Below are positions 43,033 to 52,690 of a stretch of DNA of 64,000 nucleotides, in pieces; position 1 is the stretch's first letter, and the number at the start of each line of letters is the position of its first letter. The position numbers and the translations under genes are program-made. Source of the stretch: Prorocentrum cordatum. Its lineage: Eukaryota; Sar; Dinophyceae; Prorocentrales; Prorocentraceae. The DNA lies in assembly GCA_963575745.1 (NCBI GenBank), contig CAUYUJ010012102.1, forward strand, positions 155,001 through 219,000, read 5' to 3'. Below the pieces are notes generated by a model. That model worked only from the letters and a program-made list of their open reading frames with translations. It had not been told where the DNA came from and ran no database searches.

Positions 43033-44637
43033 TCACGAGCGCAACGCGCGCCAGGCGAAGAAACCAAAAGCCGATGCCATCCGTAGCACTACCCACGTCA
43101 TGGCAAAGTGCTCATACTGACGGCCATCCGTCGGCATGGCTGCACTGAATATGGCACGCGTCGTGCCGACAGCTACGCGTAGCCGCCACCCCCTCAGCCG
43201 ACGCGCAGCCGATTGAACACCTTGGTCGGCCTTCTTGGACGTCTCCTTCGTGTAGCCTGTGTTCGGGCCCCATTTGAACACCTTGGTCGAGCCAGGGCCC
43301 CTCCCGTAGTGCGCGACGCACTGGCTGCGCGTGTTCTCCACGCTGATTTTGGTCACCACCGCCGCCTTGCCAACAGGTGCCGACGCTGGTTTCTTCAGCA
43401 CGCATGTCTTGGCAGCGGGCTTCGCCTTGGCCTTCGCTTTGGCCTTGGTCTCCTTCTCCTGCTGCATGGCAGCGTGTACCTGCATGGCCGCTGCTTCCAC
43501 AGAGTCCACCTTCTTCGCTTTCTTCGCCTGCGGGGCCCCTCCTGCAGAGGCACCCGCCGAGTGGGCGTCCTCGAGGGCGAACTGACTGGGCTGAGGCTGC
43601 GGCGGCTGATGCTGCTGCTGCTGCTGCTGCTGTTGCAGCTGTTCCTGGAGCTGCTTGACCTGCAATTGCAGGTTGTAGTTGTCTTGCTGCTGCTGCTGCA
43701 ACTGCTGCTGCTGCTGTTGCTGCGGGAGGTCCGTTACCGCGAGCTGCCCTGCGGCCGACGTCGCAGCCGCTTGCACGCCAGCGAGGCTGCGCGGCTGCTT
43801 CCCTGCGAACGTCAACACCGCACCGTTCGCGAGCCTCTCTTGCTGAGGCTGCTGCAGCGTCTGACCCATCATATTCTGCAGAGCCTGCAAAAGTGGCGCC
43901 GACGACGCGGACCCTGCGCGCTGCCTCTCGCGCCACTTGAACGATTTAGCCACCACGGAGACATCGACGAAAGACACTCCGATGCTCGCAGGACCACCGC
44001 CGCCGTACGCAGAGGCCCACGTGGCGGGGAACGCAGCTCGGAACGCGTCGGGGTCAGCTGGGAGCGCGGCCATCTTCTCCAAGGGCTCTGCCTTGACCAT
44101 GCCCTTCCACATCGTCTTGATGTGGTCAAAGGTGTCTTTCAAGAAGTGGGGGCTCATGCTGCGGGCCGCTGGGGCCCCATCTACGCAGATCGTCACGAGG
44201 GCCGTCACGTGCGCGAGGGTGCCTTCTGACGGGCTCTTGAGGCCCAGCTTCGACGAGAGAAACGACAGAACAGACCGAGCCTTGTGCAAGACGTCCCCAT
44301 GGGGGTCGCTGAGCACGGCCCACACTTCACCACTCAAGAAATACGGGAAATGCTCGAAGTCCTGCGACTTCCACGCCCCGCCGCTGCTCGAGGCTGCCGT
44401 GGCCAAGGCGTTCTGCAACAGCTGTGCGTCGGCAGGCGCGAAGCCGTCTTGCTGCGCCAAACCCGCGAGACGAATGAGCAACTGGCCCTGCGGGCGCACC
44501 AATCCGACGAGCTCGACCAGCCGAGCAGCCTGTGCACCCGACGCCTGCTTCCACGCGGCTTCGCCCTGGTCCCTCGCAGCGCGCAGTAAGGGGCCCACCC
44601 CCTCGGCGCGCTGAAGGAGCTCCTGCTGGAGCGCCAT
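43033..44637 (-). CDS. Gene B: Q-rich, Lys-rich protein with GPGS C-terminal motif
   Basis: 534 residues from the ATG at 44637, no introns. Residues 1-235 form a mostly helical domain shared with gene A. A Gln-rich region (about 305-350) could be a coiled coil. KKAKK (372-376) and Lys/Ala repeats (397-430) look like nuclear-targeting or nucleic-acid-binding tracts. Residues 432-470 hold the family motif VENTRSQCVAHYGRGPGS...KVFKWG. The last 60 residues overlap a motif also found downstream of gene E, so the natural stop or 3' processing could differ. It is the gene nearest the right TIR and the first of the run. The fold is unknown to me. Confidence 0.75.
   Translation of the reverse strand: MALQQELLQRAEGVGPLLRAARDQGEAAWKQASGAQAARLVELVGLVRPQGQLLIRLAGLAQQDGFAPADAQLLQNALATAASSSGGAWKSQDFEHFPYFLSGEVWAVLSDPHGDVLHKARSVLSFLSSKLGLKSPSEGTLAHVTALVTICVDGAPAARSMSPHFLKDTFDHIKTMWKGMVKAEPLEKMAALPADPDAFRAAFPATWASAYGGGGPASIGVSFVDVSVVAKSFKWRERQRAGSASSAPLLQALQNMMGQTLQQPQQERLANGAVLTFAGKQPRSLAGVQAAATSAAGQLAVTDLPQQQQQQQLQQQQQDNYNLQLQVKQLQEQLQQQQQQQQHQPPQPQPSQFALEDAHSAGASAGGAPQAKKAKKVDSVEAAAMQVHAAMQQEKETKAKAKAKAKPAAKTCVLKKPASAPVGKAAVVTKISVENTRSQCVAHYGRGPGSTKVFKWGPNTGYTKETSKKADQGVQSAARRLRGWRLRVAVGTTRAIFSAAMPTDGRQYEHFAMTWVVLRMASAFGFFAWRALRS
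43076..43108. repeat. Shared 3' motif, copy B
   Basis: About 30 bp nearly identical to 37748-37783, lying inside the distal end of the gene B frame. Confidence 0.7.
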
Positions 44638-44675
44638 TCTCGTGCAGGAGACGCGCCGCCGCCCCGCGGCAGCCC

Positions 44676-44731
44676 GAGCCAAAAGGGGCTGCGATAAAAG
44701 GCTGCGATGAAAGGCGGAAAAGGCTGCGGAT
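44676..44731 (-). other. Three tandem spliced-leader relics, gene B
   Basis: The minus strand reads ATCCGCAGCCTTTT, then ATCGCAGCCTTTT, then ATCGCAGCCCCTTTTGGCTC. The first two are truncated and the third is near full length. It ends about 39 nt before the ATG. Tandem truncated leaders are the known mark of repeated mRNA recycling in dinoflagellates. Confidence 0.75.
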
Positions 44732-44754
44732 GGGGGGGGAAGAGGGAGGAGGCG

Positions 44755-45205
44755 AGTGATCCGCCGACAGAAGATGGCGTAGAGCCGCCCGAGAACGCGG
44801 CTGATCCGCAAGATCGAAGGATGGGGGGGCGCGCGGTTGATCCGCGGAAGGGGTGGGGAGGGGAAATGCGGCTGATCCGCAGAATGAGAGCATGCGGATT
44901 AGGAGGAAAGAAAGCGGTTGATCCGCCGCAGCATGCAAAGATAAGGAAGGCGGTGATCCGCCGAAGAGGGATGAGGAGGAGGATCAAGAAGGCGGTAATC
45001 CGCCGAAGAGGGAGGAGGAGGAGGAGGAGGAGGAGGAAGGCGGTAACCCGCCGAAGAGGGACGAGGAGGAGGATCGAGAAGGCGGTAAGAGGGATGAGGA
45101 GGATCGAGAAGGCGGTAATCCGCCGAAGAGGGATGATGAGGAGGAAGGCGGTAATCCGCCGAAGAAGGATGAGGAGGAGGATCAAGAAGGCGGTAATACG
45201 CCGAA
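44755..45205. repeat. GCGG-N5-CCGC hairpins in GGA-rich tandem units
   Basis: About ten hairpins (GCGGCTGATCCGC, GCGGTTGATCCGC, GGCGGTAATCCGCC). From about 44950 they sit in tandem units of the type hairpin-GAAGAGGGATGAGGAGG. Confidence 0.88.
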
Positions 45206-45262
45206 GAGGGAGGAGGAGGAGGAGGAGGAGGAGGAGGAGGAGGAGGAGGAGCAGGAACATAT
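45205..45262. repeat. GGA microsatellite near right end of element 2
   Basis: A pure GAG/GGA run, the counterpart of the tract at 20805-20943 in element 1. Confidence 0.85.
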
Positions 45263-45279
45263 GGAGGAGGAGTTTTTTT

Positions 45280-45543
45280 TTGGCGTAACCTGACAAACGC
45301 TCAACGATCATCAAGCAAGCGCGCCCAGAAAACACGCACAACGCAGGCAAACCGCAGGTCCAACCAGCAGACGACGCCAACCAAAAAAACTGGCGCCCTT
45401 AAAAAAACAAACATCCGAACAAACACCTAGACTTATTCGACTTATTAAGTTGGCTAATAAGTGTATATATGTGTGTAGTTAAATCTCTGTTAGCTACATG
45501 CTATGTGACATATTAGTATGTATGATGTTAACTATATGTACTC
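45280..45543. other. Right AT-rich subterminal region of element 2
   Basis: AT-rich sequence with TTATTAAGTTGGCTAATAAG and TATATATG words, no gene. It mirrors the left subterminal region. Confidence 0.6.
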
Positions 45544-45574
45544 CAAGCTACAACAACTCTGCCGGCCATCCAAG
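45544..45574. repeat. Right terminal inverted repeat
   Basis: Begins CAAGCTACAACAACTCTG and ends GGCCATCCAAG. It is the inverted partner of 34326-34356. TG at 45575-45576 is the right target duplication. Confidence 0.93.
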
Positions 45575-47515
45575 TGGAGTGGCCTTTTTTCCGCACCGCC
45601 TCGGAATTCAATTTTCCGGCGCCGGCCGGCGCCGGAACCGGCCCGGGCGCTGGCCCGGGTGCTGGCCCAGGCGTTCGGCTCGAGCGCCGGCCCGGGTGCC
45701 GGAAGCGGCCCGGAAGGGGTTCCCGGGCGCCGGGAGCAGAAAATCAATATTTTCGAAAGAAAAATATGTCTTGGAGTGGCCTTTTTTCGGCACCGCCTCG
45801 GAATTCAATTTTCCGGCGCCGGCCGGCGCCGGAACCGGCCCGGGCGCTGGCCCGGGTGCTGGCCCGGGCGTTTGGCTCGAGCGCCGGCCCGGGTGCCAGA
45901 AGCGGCCCGGAAGGGGTTCCCGGGCGCCGGGAGCAGAAAATCAATATTTTCGAAAGAAAAATATGTCTTGGAGTGGCCTTTTTTCGGCACCGCCTCGGAA
46001 TTCAATTTTCCGGCGCCGGCCGGCGCCGGAACCGGCCCAGGCTGCCGTGCTCCTGTGTGGTCAGCCGTGCTCCTGAGGCGTCTACGGTGCTCTTTTGGGG
46101 TCTGCCGTACTCATTTGGGGTCTGCCGTGCTCCTGTGGTCGGCCGTGCTCATTTGGGGTCTGCCGCGCGCCTGTGAGATCTGCCGTGCTCCTGTTGGGGA
46201 AACGCCAGCGGCGTTCGGGGTACAACAAAAAGGCGCGTTTATGTTGTACCCGCGCGCGGTCTGCCGTGCTCCTGTGGGTTCCGCCGTGCTCCTGTGGCGT
46301 CTGCCGTGCTCCTGTGGCGTCTGCCGGGCTCCTGTGTGGTCTGCCGTGCTCCTTTGTGGTCTGCCGTGCTCCTGTGGAGTCTGCCGTGCTCCTGTGTGGT
46401 CTGCCGTGCTCTTGTGGTCTGCCGTGCTCATTTGGGATTTGCCGTGCTCATGTGGGGTCTGCCGTACTCCTGTGTGGTCTGCCGTGCTCCGGTGGTCTGC
46501 CGTGCTCCTTTGGGGTCTGCCTTGCTACTGTGGGGTCTGCCGTGCTCCTGTGTGGTCTGCCGTGCTCCTGTGGTTTGCCTTGCTCCTGTGTGGTCTGCCG
46601 TGCTCCTTTTGGGTCTGCTCTGCCGTGCTCCTGTGGGGTCTGCCGTGCTCCTGTGGGGTCTGCCGTGCTCTTGTGGGGTCTGCCGTGCTCTTGTGTGGTC
46701 TGCCGTGCTCCTTTGTGGTCTGCCGTGCTCCTGTGTGGTCTGCCGTGCTCCTGTGTGGCCTGCCGTGCTCTTGTGTGGTCTGCCGTGCTCCTGTTGGTCT
46801 GCCGTGCTCTTCTGTGGTCTGCCGTGCTCCTATGGGGTCTGCCGTTGTTCGGCCGTCTTGAGGGCACTCTTAGGGCATAGTCTGCCGTGCTCCTCGTCTT
46901 GGTCTGCCGTGCTCCTCGTCTTGGTCATCCTTTCCGTCGTCTTGAGGGCGCTCTTGGTGCCTGGTCTGCCGTGCTCCTCGTCTTGGTCTGCCGTGCTCCT
47001 CTCGGTTCCTAAGCCTGGTCTGCCGTGCTCCTCGTCTTGGTCTGCCGTGCTCCTCTCGGTTCCTACGCGCGGTCTGCCGTGCTCCTGTGGGGAGCACGGC
47101 AGACCACAGGAGCAAGGCAGACCACACAGGAGCACGGCAGACCACACCTCGATTTTTTGAGGATGTCTCGAGCGAAATGGCCGTGGTCTGCCGTGCTCCA
47201 CACGGGAGCACGGCAGACCACCTGCTCATTTTCTGAGGACGTCCCGAGCGAAAACGTCATTTTTGACATAAGAGGTTCTAAAACACCTCTGTCGGCATCT
47301 CATTTTTTCGAGGATGTCTCGAGCGAAACGCTCATTTTTCATGCATAACAAAATTTTTTGATATTTTTCAACATCCCGATTTTTTGAGGATGTCTCGAGC
47401 GAAACCGTCATTTTTGACATAAGACGTCTTAAACGATAGCCTCCAACACCTCGATTTTTCGAGGATGTCTCGAGCGAAATGGCCATTTTGGGGAATCCGC
47501 CAACGAATTCCCCCG
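45575..47515. repeat. Composite satellite array, block III
   Basis: Continues the higher-order unit interrupted at 34325: two and a half 197-bp units, 20-bp units with double hairpin (46197), CTCGTCTTGG units, polarity-switch hairpin (47071), then the GAGGATGTCTCGAGCGAAA cluster. Confidence 0.92.
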
Positions 47516-47543
47516 TGCAGCCCCGCAACCCATAGATATAAAG

Positions 47544-47574
<31 letters not shown>

Positions 47575-47808
47575 AAGGATTCAGCCAGAACGTCCCGCTT
47601 GCTTCTCGTACCTCGAAGACGCTTCCCGTCATCCGCCAACGAAAACTCCCGTGCGGCCCGCAACCCATAGAGTATAAAGATATATATATATATATATATA
47701 TACTCAAGGATTCAGCCAGAACGTCCCGCTTGCTTCTCGTACCTCGAAGACGCTTCCCGTCATCCGCCAATGAATGATCCCGTGCAGCCGCGCAACCCAT
47801 AGATATAA

Positions 47809-47855
<47 letters not shown>

Positions 47856-48222
47856 CTCAAGGATTCAGCCAGAACGTCCCGCTTGCTTCTCGTACCTCGA
47901 AGACGCTTCCCGTCATCCGCCAATGAATGATCCCGTGCAGCCGCGCAACCCATAGATATAAAGATATATATATATATATATATATATTTACTCAAGGATT
48001 CAGCCAGAACGTCCCGCTTGCTTCTCGTACCTCGAAGACGCTTCCCGTCATCCGCCAACGAAAACCCCCGTGCAGCCCGCAACCCATAGATATAAAGATA
48101 TATATATATATATACTCAAGGATTCAGCCAGAACGTCCCGCTTGCTTCTCGTACCTCGAAGACGCTTCCCGTCATCCGCCAACGAAAAACCCCCCGTGCA
48201 GCCCCGCAACCCATAGATATAA

Positions 48223-48257
<35 letters not shown>

Positions 48258-48560
48258 CTCAAGGATTCAGCCAGAACGTCCCGCTTGCTTCTCGTACCTC
48301 GAAGACGCTTCCCGTCATCCGCCAACGAATGATCCCGTGCAGCGCGGCAACCCATATAGTTAAAGATATATATATATATATATTACTCAAGGATTCAGCC
48401 AGAACGTCCCGCTTGCTTCTCGTACCTCGAAGACGCTTCCCGTCATCCCGTGCAGCGCGGCAACCCATATAGTTAAAGAAAAGATATATTTACTCAAGGA
48501 TTCAGCCAGAACGTCCCGCTTGCTTCTCGTACCTCGAAGACGCTTCCCGTCATCCGCCAG
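47515..48560. repeat. TA-containing tandem array
   Basis: About eight units of 115-180 bp. Each holds CAACCCATAGATATAAAG, a (TA)n run of varying length and ACTCAAGGATTCAGCCAG. A single unit fragment sits inside block I at about 16105-16170. Confidence 0.92.
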
Positions 48561-48815
48561 CGAGGTCTGGGATCCCGCACCCTTTGATTAGAGAAAATTG
48601 AACCCCAGAACCAATCGTGCACGCCGGAGGCGCTTCCCGTCATCCGGAACAGTGCCCCTTGGCACGATGAGGCGTGCTAGAATGCCAAGTGCTGTCTGGC
48701 AAGGTATCTGTACTCTTCGAAATGACCCCCCCCCTCCGGTTCGCACCTCGTCGCGCGCACCGCCCCGCCTTCCCGAGGCTCTGTCGGCACCCAGACACGT
48801 CCCTAGCGATCTCCG
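48560..48815. repeat. Satellite-flank module
   Basis: AGAACCAATCGTGCACGCC and GGAGGCGCTTCCCGTCATCC repeat sequence found at 9770-9820 and 11780-11825. The rest is unique, without a gene. Confidence 0.6.
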
Positions 48816-48819
48816 ATGC

Positions 48820-49225
48820 GTCCAAAATCCCCAAGATGGCTTCCAAGACGGACACCAAGGCCGCCAAAATGGCCCAAGATGCATTCAAGACCGCCTCAGA
48901 GGCCCCAAAGAAGCCTCGGGAGCGCTCCAAGATGACCCCTACGAGAGCCCCAAGAGGCAAACCTCCAAGCTGATCAGTGTTTTCTATGTTTTTCACGCTA
49001 TCCCCTGTTCAAGCTTCCGACGCCCCAAGACCGCCTTAGTGGTCCCCAAGACAGCCCCAAGACGGCCCAAGAGAGGGACCCCAAAGGGGGAACACGGACC
49101 GACAATTCCAGCCTTCCTCCCGAAGAGGCCCCAGGAGACCCCGAGAGGCCTCCAAGGAGCCCCAGGAGGCCCCTAAGAGGCCTCCGAGAAGCCGCCAGAC
49201 GGCCCGCAAGAGACCTCGAAACTGC
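48820..49225. repeat. CCAAGA-GGCC repeat block
   Basis: Same degenerate family as 3140-3700. Confidence 0.7.
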
Positions 49226-49270
49226 CTCCAACGATGTCCCAACGATCATCGTCATCGTCATCGTCATCGC

Positions 49271-49344
<74 letters not shown>

Positions 49345-49486
49345 GCATCATCACCCTCATCATCGTCATCATCAGCATCATCATCGTCATCATCATCATC
49401 AGAATCCTCATCACCATCACCAGCCTCATCACCATAATCCTCATCAACCACCGAAAAAAAAACATCATCAGCATCATCATCATCAG

Positions 49487-49525
<39 letters not shown>

Positions 49526-49961
49526 TATTATACTAATCATCATCGTCATCGTCGTCGTCATCGTCGTCATCATCGTCATGGTCGTCATCATCCTCATCCA
49601 TCCTCATCCTCATCCTCATCCTTGTCCTCATCAGCAGCAACATCAGCAACAGCATCAGCATCGGCATCAATTTCAGCATCATCATCACCAACATCATTAC
49701 CACCACCGCCACAAGCATCATCATCATCACCATCACCCTTATCACCGTCACCACCCCCATCATCACAATCATCACCATCATCATCGTCATCGTCATCATC
49801 CTCATTATCAACAGTTTCGAAAGCAGTATGAGCATCAGTATCGGCATCGGTTGCGGTATCAGTATCCGTATCGTCATCATCACCATCACCAGCACCAGCA
49901 TCAGCATCAGCATCAGCATCAGCAACAGCAACAGCAACATAATAATAATCATCATCATCAG

Positions 49962-50002
<41 letters not shown>

Positions 50003-50004
50003 CA

Positions 50005-50073
<69 letters not shown>

Positions 50074-50105
50074 GTCATCATCATCATCGTCATCATCATC
50101 ATCAT
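49226..50105. repeat. CAT/ATC microsatellite I
   Basis: Almost 0.9 kb of CAT/ATC trinucleotides with CAG and CGT variants. The poly-His, poly-Ser, poly-Ile and poly-Asp frames are trivial products. Confidence 0.95.
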
Positions 50106-50215
50106 GTTCATCCCTCGCAAGTGAGACCTTCGGTGCCCCCTCGAAGGAGAGGTGCCGAGCATGCTGGGCTGGCACGATGGCGGGACTTACCGCAGGCAGC
50201 TGGATCTAGCAGAGT
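50103..50215. repeat. CCTCGCAAG module, copy 1
   Basis: TCCCTCGCAAG...GGTGCCCCCTCGAAGGAGA, about 100 bp, repeated at about 52003-52105. Each copy follows a CAT microsatellite. Confidence 0.75.
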
Positions 50216-50998
50216 CGCAATCGAGTCGAAGAAAAGCCCCTCCCTTTGATCCCTCCCTGGCGGGGGGGACCGAGGGGGGTCCTGGGAGAGGGGGGGTCCG
50301 GGGAGGTGCCAGGGGGGTGGTCCCTGGGGGGGACCCAGGATGTGTCCAGGGAGGGGTCCTGGGGAGCGGTCGCGGGGGGGTCCCAGGGGTCCGATACGCA
50401 CCCCACCTGGGGGTCCTGGGGACTCCGAAAGTACGAAGGCAAGCCAAGAGTGCCCCAAGAGGCCGCCGAGACGGTCCAAGACGGCCCCCAATCGCCAAAC
50501 CATTGGTCCAAAACGCCTTCACGCCTTCCAAACTGCGCAGGAGGCAGAATCCTTCAAGAGGACTACCGAGAAGGGCCCCGCGAAGAACAAAATCATTGCT
50601 TTCAATGCATTTTGTCAAGAATTGGGGGTTCTCGCCTTTTCCGCTCCCCGCCGCTCCAAGACGGCCCACGAGGCCCCCACGATCGCCTCAAGAGAACCCG
50701 AGAGGCCTCCAAGAGGGCCCCCACACAGCCCAAGAGGACCCCAAGGCTCCCCACAACGCCTCCAAGACAGCCCAAATGGCCCCCAAGACGGCTCCAAGAG
50801 CGTGCCCAGACGGGGAAAGATACATGTCAAGTTCCCGGTCCCGAGAGGCTCCCAGGAGGCCCCAAGAGGTTCCCAAGAGGCCCCTAGAGGCCCACAGGAA
50901 GCCCGAAGAGGCCCAAAGAGGCTCCAAAGAGGCCCCAGATTGCCTTTCCGGATGCCGCCGAGTACCTTCTGCAGAGACCCCAAGAAGCATCCCTCTTG
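50216..50998. repeat. G-rich stretch and CCAAGA-GGCC block
   Basis: GGGGGG-rich DNA to about 50420, then CCAAGA-type repeats. Confidence 0.7.
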
Positions 50999-51749
50999 AC
51001 CACGTCGTCGTCGTCAGCAGCAGCAGCAACATCATCGGCCGCAGCAGGCAGCAGCATCATATTCATCACCTTCATCATCTTCATCATCAGCACTACCACC
51101 ATCACAATCAATCGAACCATCATGATCACAATCACCATCAACATCACCACCATCGCCACCATCATCACCACCATCATCATCATCATCAGCACCATCCACA
51201 TCAAAATCACAGTCGCCATTATCACACTCATCATCAACACTACCACCATCATCAACATTATCACCATAACCATCACCACCATCACCACATCATCCGACTC
51301 ATATCATCATCATCATGATCGTCATGATCATGATCATTATGCTCATCCTCATCGTCGTCAACATCATCATCCTCATCCTCATCATGATCCGCATTCGCAT
51401 CGTCATCCTCATCAGCATCATCAGCCTTATCATCATCAGCATCATCAGCGTCGTCATTCTTATCATCATATTCAACATCGTCGTCGTTTTTGTCGTGGTC
51501 GTGGTCGTGGTCGTCGTCATGGTGGTGGTGGTCGTCGTCGTAAACCTCATCATCGTCAGTGGTATCATTATCATCATCACCATCACCATCATCACTATCA
51601 TCATCATCATCGCATTACCACCAACATTACCATCACCAGCATCACCATCATCACCATCAACAGCCCATCATCATAATCATCATCAGCATCATCATCGCTA
51701 TCGTTGTCGTCATCGTCGTTGCAAGCAGCGTCACCATCAACATCACTAC

Positions 51750-51786
<37 letters not shown>

Positions 51787-52002
51787 GTCATCATTATCAT
51801 CATCTACATCAACGCCATCATCATCAACATCAGGATCACCAGCATCACCACCACCATCACCATCACCATCACCGTCACCATCCTTATCACCACCACCATC
51901 ACCTTCACCACCACCACCATAATCATCATCATCAACACCACCATCATCATCATCATCATCAGCAACAACAGCATCATCATCATCGTTATCATGATGTCCT
52001 TC
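50999..52002. repeat. CAT/ATC microsatellite II
   Basis: About 1 kb of degenerate CAT/ATC repeat with interspersed GTC runs. No gene. Confidence 0.93.
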
Positions 52003-52690
52003 CCTCGCAAGCACGGCCTCCGGTGCCCCCTCGAAGGAGAACCGCCGAGCTGGGCACGGTGGCAGGACTTGCCGCAGGCAAGCAGTGTCGTAATCGAGTC
52101 CAAGGGGGAGGGGGGGGCGTTGGGGGGGTAGGGTAGGGGGGGTTTGAGGGGGAGCCTGCGGGATTCCTGGGGAGGGGTCGGACCGTTCCAAAGAAACTTT
52201 CACGCCCTCCAGACGTACCAAGAAGCCTCCAAGAGCACTCCCGAGAAGGGCCCCACGAGGCAAAGTTGATTGTTCCCCCTTCCCCGCCGCTCCAAGACGG
52301 CCCACGAGGCCCCCACGATCGCCCCAAGACGACCCAAGAGGCCTCCAATAGAGCCCCCACGCCCAAGAAGGCCCCAAGACACCCCACAACGCCTCCAAGA
52401 CGGCCCACGAGGCCCCCAAGGCTGCTCCAAGGACGTGCCCAGACGGGGGTTCCAAACGGACATTTCGGGCTCGGCCCCGAGAGGCTTCCAGGAGGCCCCA
52501 AGAGGTCCAAGAGGCCCCTGGAGGCCCACAAGAGGGGCCCGGGAAGCCCGAAGAGGCCGAAAGAGGCTTCCAAGAAGCCTCAGAATTCCTCCCCAGAGGC
52601 CCCCGAGAGCCTAGAACGCGTCGTCGTCGCCGCCGCCGCCGCCGCCGTCGCCGTTGTCGTCGTCGTTTCCCTTCAGGGTCGGCGGCACCG
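52003..52690. repeat. CCTCGCAAG module copy 2 and CCAAGA-GGCC block
   Basis: Second copy of the module at 52003-52105, a G-rich stretch, then CCAAGA-type repeats and a short GCC/GTC run near 52620-52665. The order repeats that of 50103-50998. Confidence 0.75.

Larger units (their letters stand above)
34326..45574. mobile_element. Element 2: 11.25-kb multi-gene TIR DNA transposon
   Basis: A complete insertion inside a 197-bp satellite unit. The 31-bp terminal inverted repeats (CTTGGATGGCCG... inward) differ at one base. A 2-bp TG duplication flanks it, within the range of CACTA-like (CMC) elements. Both subterminal regions are AT-rich in a GC-rich body. Inside are five intronless minus-strand genes (B, C, G, E, F) with about 0.3-1.1 kb between them, GCGG-type hairpin clusters in the spacers and spliced-leader relics before all five. 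F has transposase-like motifs. Clean ends and intact frames suggest recent insertion. Confidence 0.88.

Noticed and set aside
47540-48400. Tyr-Ile-rich frames and a possible AT-rich origin or promoter
   Set aside because: TA dinucleotide runs inside tandem units; nothing indicates a functional origin.
49226-52002. His-rich and Asp-rich proteins
   Set aside because: Encoded by CAT/ATC microsatellites in every frame.
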